A stretch of 64,000 nt of DNA from Forficula auricularia (Eukaryota; Arthropoda; Insecta; Dermaptera; Forficulidae): positions 618,169 to 682,168 of the forward strand of contig JALMQS010000161.1 of NCBI GenBank assembly GCA_024734495.1, in the 5' to 3' direction. Below the pieces are notes generated by a model. The model saw only the letters and a list, made by a program, of their open reading frames with translations. It was not told the origin of the DNA and searched no databases. Both the position numbers and the translations under genes were made by a program. Below are positions 52,601 through 55,600 of this stretch, piece after piece; position 1 is the first letter of the stretch, and each line of letters opens with the position of its first letter.

Positions 52601-55600
52601 ACCGGCAGCGACTTTTACATATTCGAATTTTTTGGGCATTTACTAATTATTTTTGAATTAATATTTATTTTCTAATAGAATCCGTCGTCAGTAGCGGCGC
52701 CAAACGGAACACCCGTAATACTACGATTTCCAAGGTTTCAATAAAAAAATAAGCTGACGTGTTCTGATGTGGCCATCCACTTGACTTTACCATACAATCT
52801 GGCCTCTCACTTATATTTAATATTTAATAAAATTATTTATAATCATGTAGGGGAGCGGGGTTAGTTTTTGCATTTTTAGATTATTGTATGCCCACTGATT
52901 ATATGTACAAAATTTAGTTGAGTTTGCAACAAGAGCCTATATTTTCATTTTTTGACCCTCACCCATTTTCGGCGGTTAGTTTTTCCATTTTTAGACTTCT
53001 GGGGTCCCACTGATTATGTATACAAAATTTGGTTGAGTTTGGTAAATGGCCAAGATTTTCATTTTTTGACCCACCCCCCATTTTGGGAGGTGAGTTTTTG
53101 CATTTTTAGACTTCTGGGGGTCCACTAATTATGTATACAAAATTTGGTTGAATTTGCTCAAATGGCCTAGATTTTTAATTTTTAACCCCCCTCCACTCCC
53201 CTTAATTTTAGGTCGATATGCACCAAAATCTAATCAGCTCTTAATCTCAATGGACCAAAACTACGTGAGAAATTTGGTTTCGGTATTCAAACTAGTTTTT
53301 GAGCTAGCTCGTCCACAAAAATTTGGTAACGCACATACAGACAGACAACCAGACAACCAGACAGACAGACAGACAGACCAACTAACAGACATTTTGACAA
53401 AAAAATTACTATCTCGAAAAATATAATATTTTCTATGTTCACTTATTAGAGCTTTTTTTGTAGAGCGAAATGCCATGGTTTCGCTCAATTTTTTTAATCA
53501 AAATAGTTTCAGCCGTTTTTGAGATATTTCGAAAAAAAGAAAGAAAAAAACCACTTTTTTCATGCACGATTACAATACTTGACCATACCCTGTATGTTAA
53601 AGTAACAAATGAAAAATAAAGGAAAATAAATGCAAAAAACACTATATTTTAAACTGAATATCTCGAAAACTAAGCGAAATCTCAAAAAATGGTATTCCTT
53701 CATTTTCGTCTTATTTTGGTGAGTACTATAAGAATCCATTGTCAGATCGCGGCGCCACAGTTACCGTAGAATTGCCAAAATCTCACTTGAAAACCATAAC
53801 AAAGTGATATTCAATTTTTAAAAATCTATCTATCTATAAGTACTTATTATAATCGGCTGGCGCGACGACGCCGACTTTTTAAATTTTAAAACTCACTAAT
53901 AGTTCATTACAAATAAAATTTATTAAAATTATGAATAATGTTTCTAGAAATGATTAGGAGACCTTGGGGGAACTTTTGAATATGCAATTCAAATGAACAT
54001 CATTAATATTGTGAATTGAGTTTTGATTTTCAATTAATGTACAATAATAAAGGTATCTCCAACTTTTTGTTTTTAACCAACTTCAAAAAAGGAGGAGGTT
54101 CTCAATTCGACTGAATTATTTTTTCTGTCTATGTTACTCGATTTCTTCGCCAATTGAGAACCGATTTTGAAGATTTTTTTGCATATGTGTTCAGTATAGT
54201 TTCCGATTGGTAAAAAACTAAATTTCATTGGTATTGGACCTTTTTTGTCAAGTATGTTTACCCATAACTTCTTTGTTTATGAACCTGTTTATTTCTTTGT
54301 TTATGTTTATTTGTTTTGATTATATAATTTTGAAGTCGGTTTGATTTTTTTTTAATAAAAATTATGAATTATTTCATTTCAAATTTCTTATATGCATGTA
54401 CGATAATTTAGGTAAATTTGGCATCTAGATTGTAAGTATTTTGCTCCCAGTGAGTGACGGTGTTATTTTTCGAAATTGATTATTTTTGTTTTTTAAATAC
54501 ATAGGTGCTGATGATGCCGCTGTTCGGCGAAACAAATTTGTAAAAATTCTCCACCAAAAAATACCGCTGACATAATAGAATACTAATTCACAATTACTGT
54601 TGTTCATATTGAATTACATCTTCAAAAGTTCCCCAAGCCTCCTAATCATTTCCACAAATATTATAAAATAAAATAAAAAAATATTATAAAATAAATAAAA
54701 AAATAAAAAATAAATAAAAGGGAATATTAATCCAGCAACCTCCCTAGTAGCACAATGTTTCAAGCTATAGTAACTATAAAGGGACTATATAGATTCTTGA
54801 AAACTATATAGGCACTATATAGTTACTATATAGTTTGAAACATTCTGCTACGAGGGCTGTACGTATTGTGAATTATATATTAAAATTAAGAAATTTAAAT
54901 TATTTTTTTAAAGCCCACTACGGAGTCCAGGGGCAGTAGCCACTGAAGGCGGGGTTCGCAGCTGGTTATTATATAAATTAATAACAAATTAAAATATTTT
55001 CCAAAAAGTATGTTTAAACATTAAACATTAAATGGTAATGAACACATTTCCAACTAAAATAGGAAAAATGTAAATCAAATTTGTTGTCTAATTTTCGAGT
55101 TTAAATTAATATTTTAGCAAAGCTATTTCCACTGTGCAAATTAATAAATTCATATTTTTGATTAAAATTAGGTGAATATTTGTTTCCAGATCCACCTGGA
55201 ATGGGTATATTGTAGCCCCTCCGATCGCTGTTGTTGTCGGTGAGAGAAACAAAAGAAGATGTCTCGAATACGGCTCTCATCTATGGAGAGGAGCCTCAAA
55301 ATATTCTCTTGCTACCCTGGATGCAATTCAGAAACGAGCCGTCAGGCTAATTAACGATTCTACCCTCACCGATTCCCTCGACTCGCTGGCTCATCGAAGA
55401 AATGTCTCTGCCCTTTGCCTTTTCTATAGATACTATCACGGCAGGTGCTCTGAGATAAAATCAATAATTCCCCCCAAAGCATGCTTTGCACGTAGCACGC
55501 GTTTTGCCGACTCCCAGCACTCTTTCGAGGTCAAATTGGAAAAGTGCCGGACCACTTCATTCGCCAATACATATGACTCCCCATGACTTCAAGGAACTGG

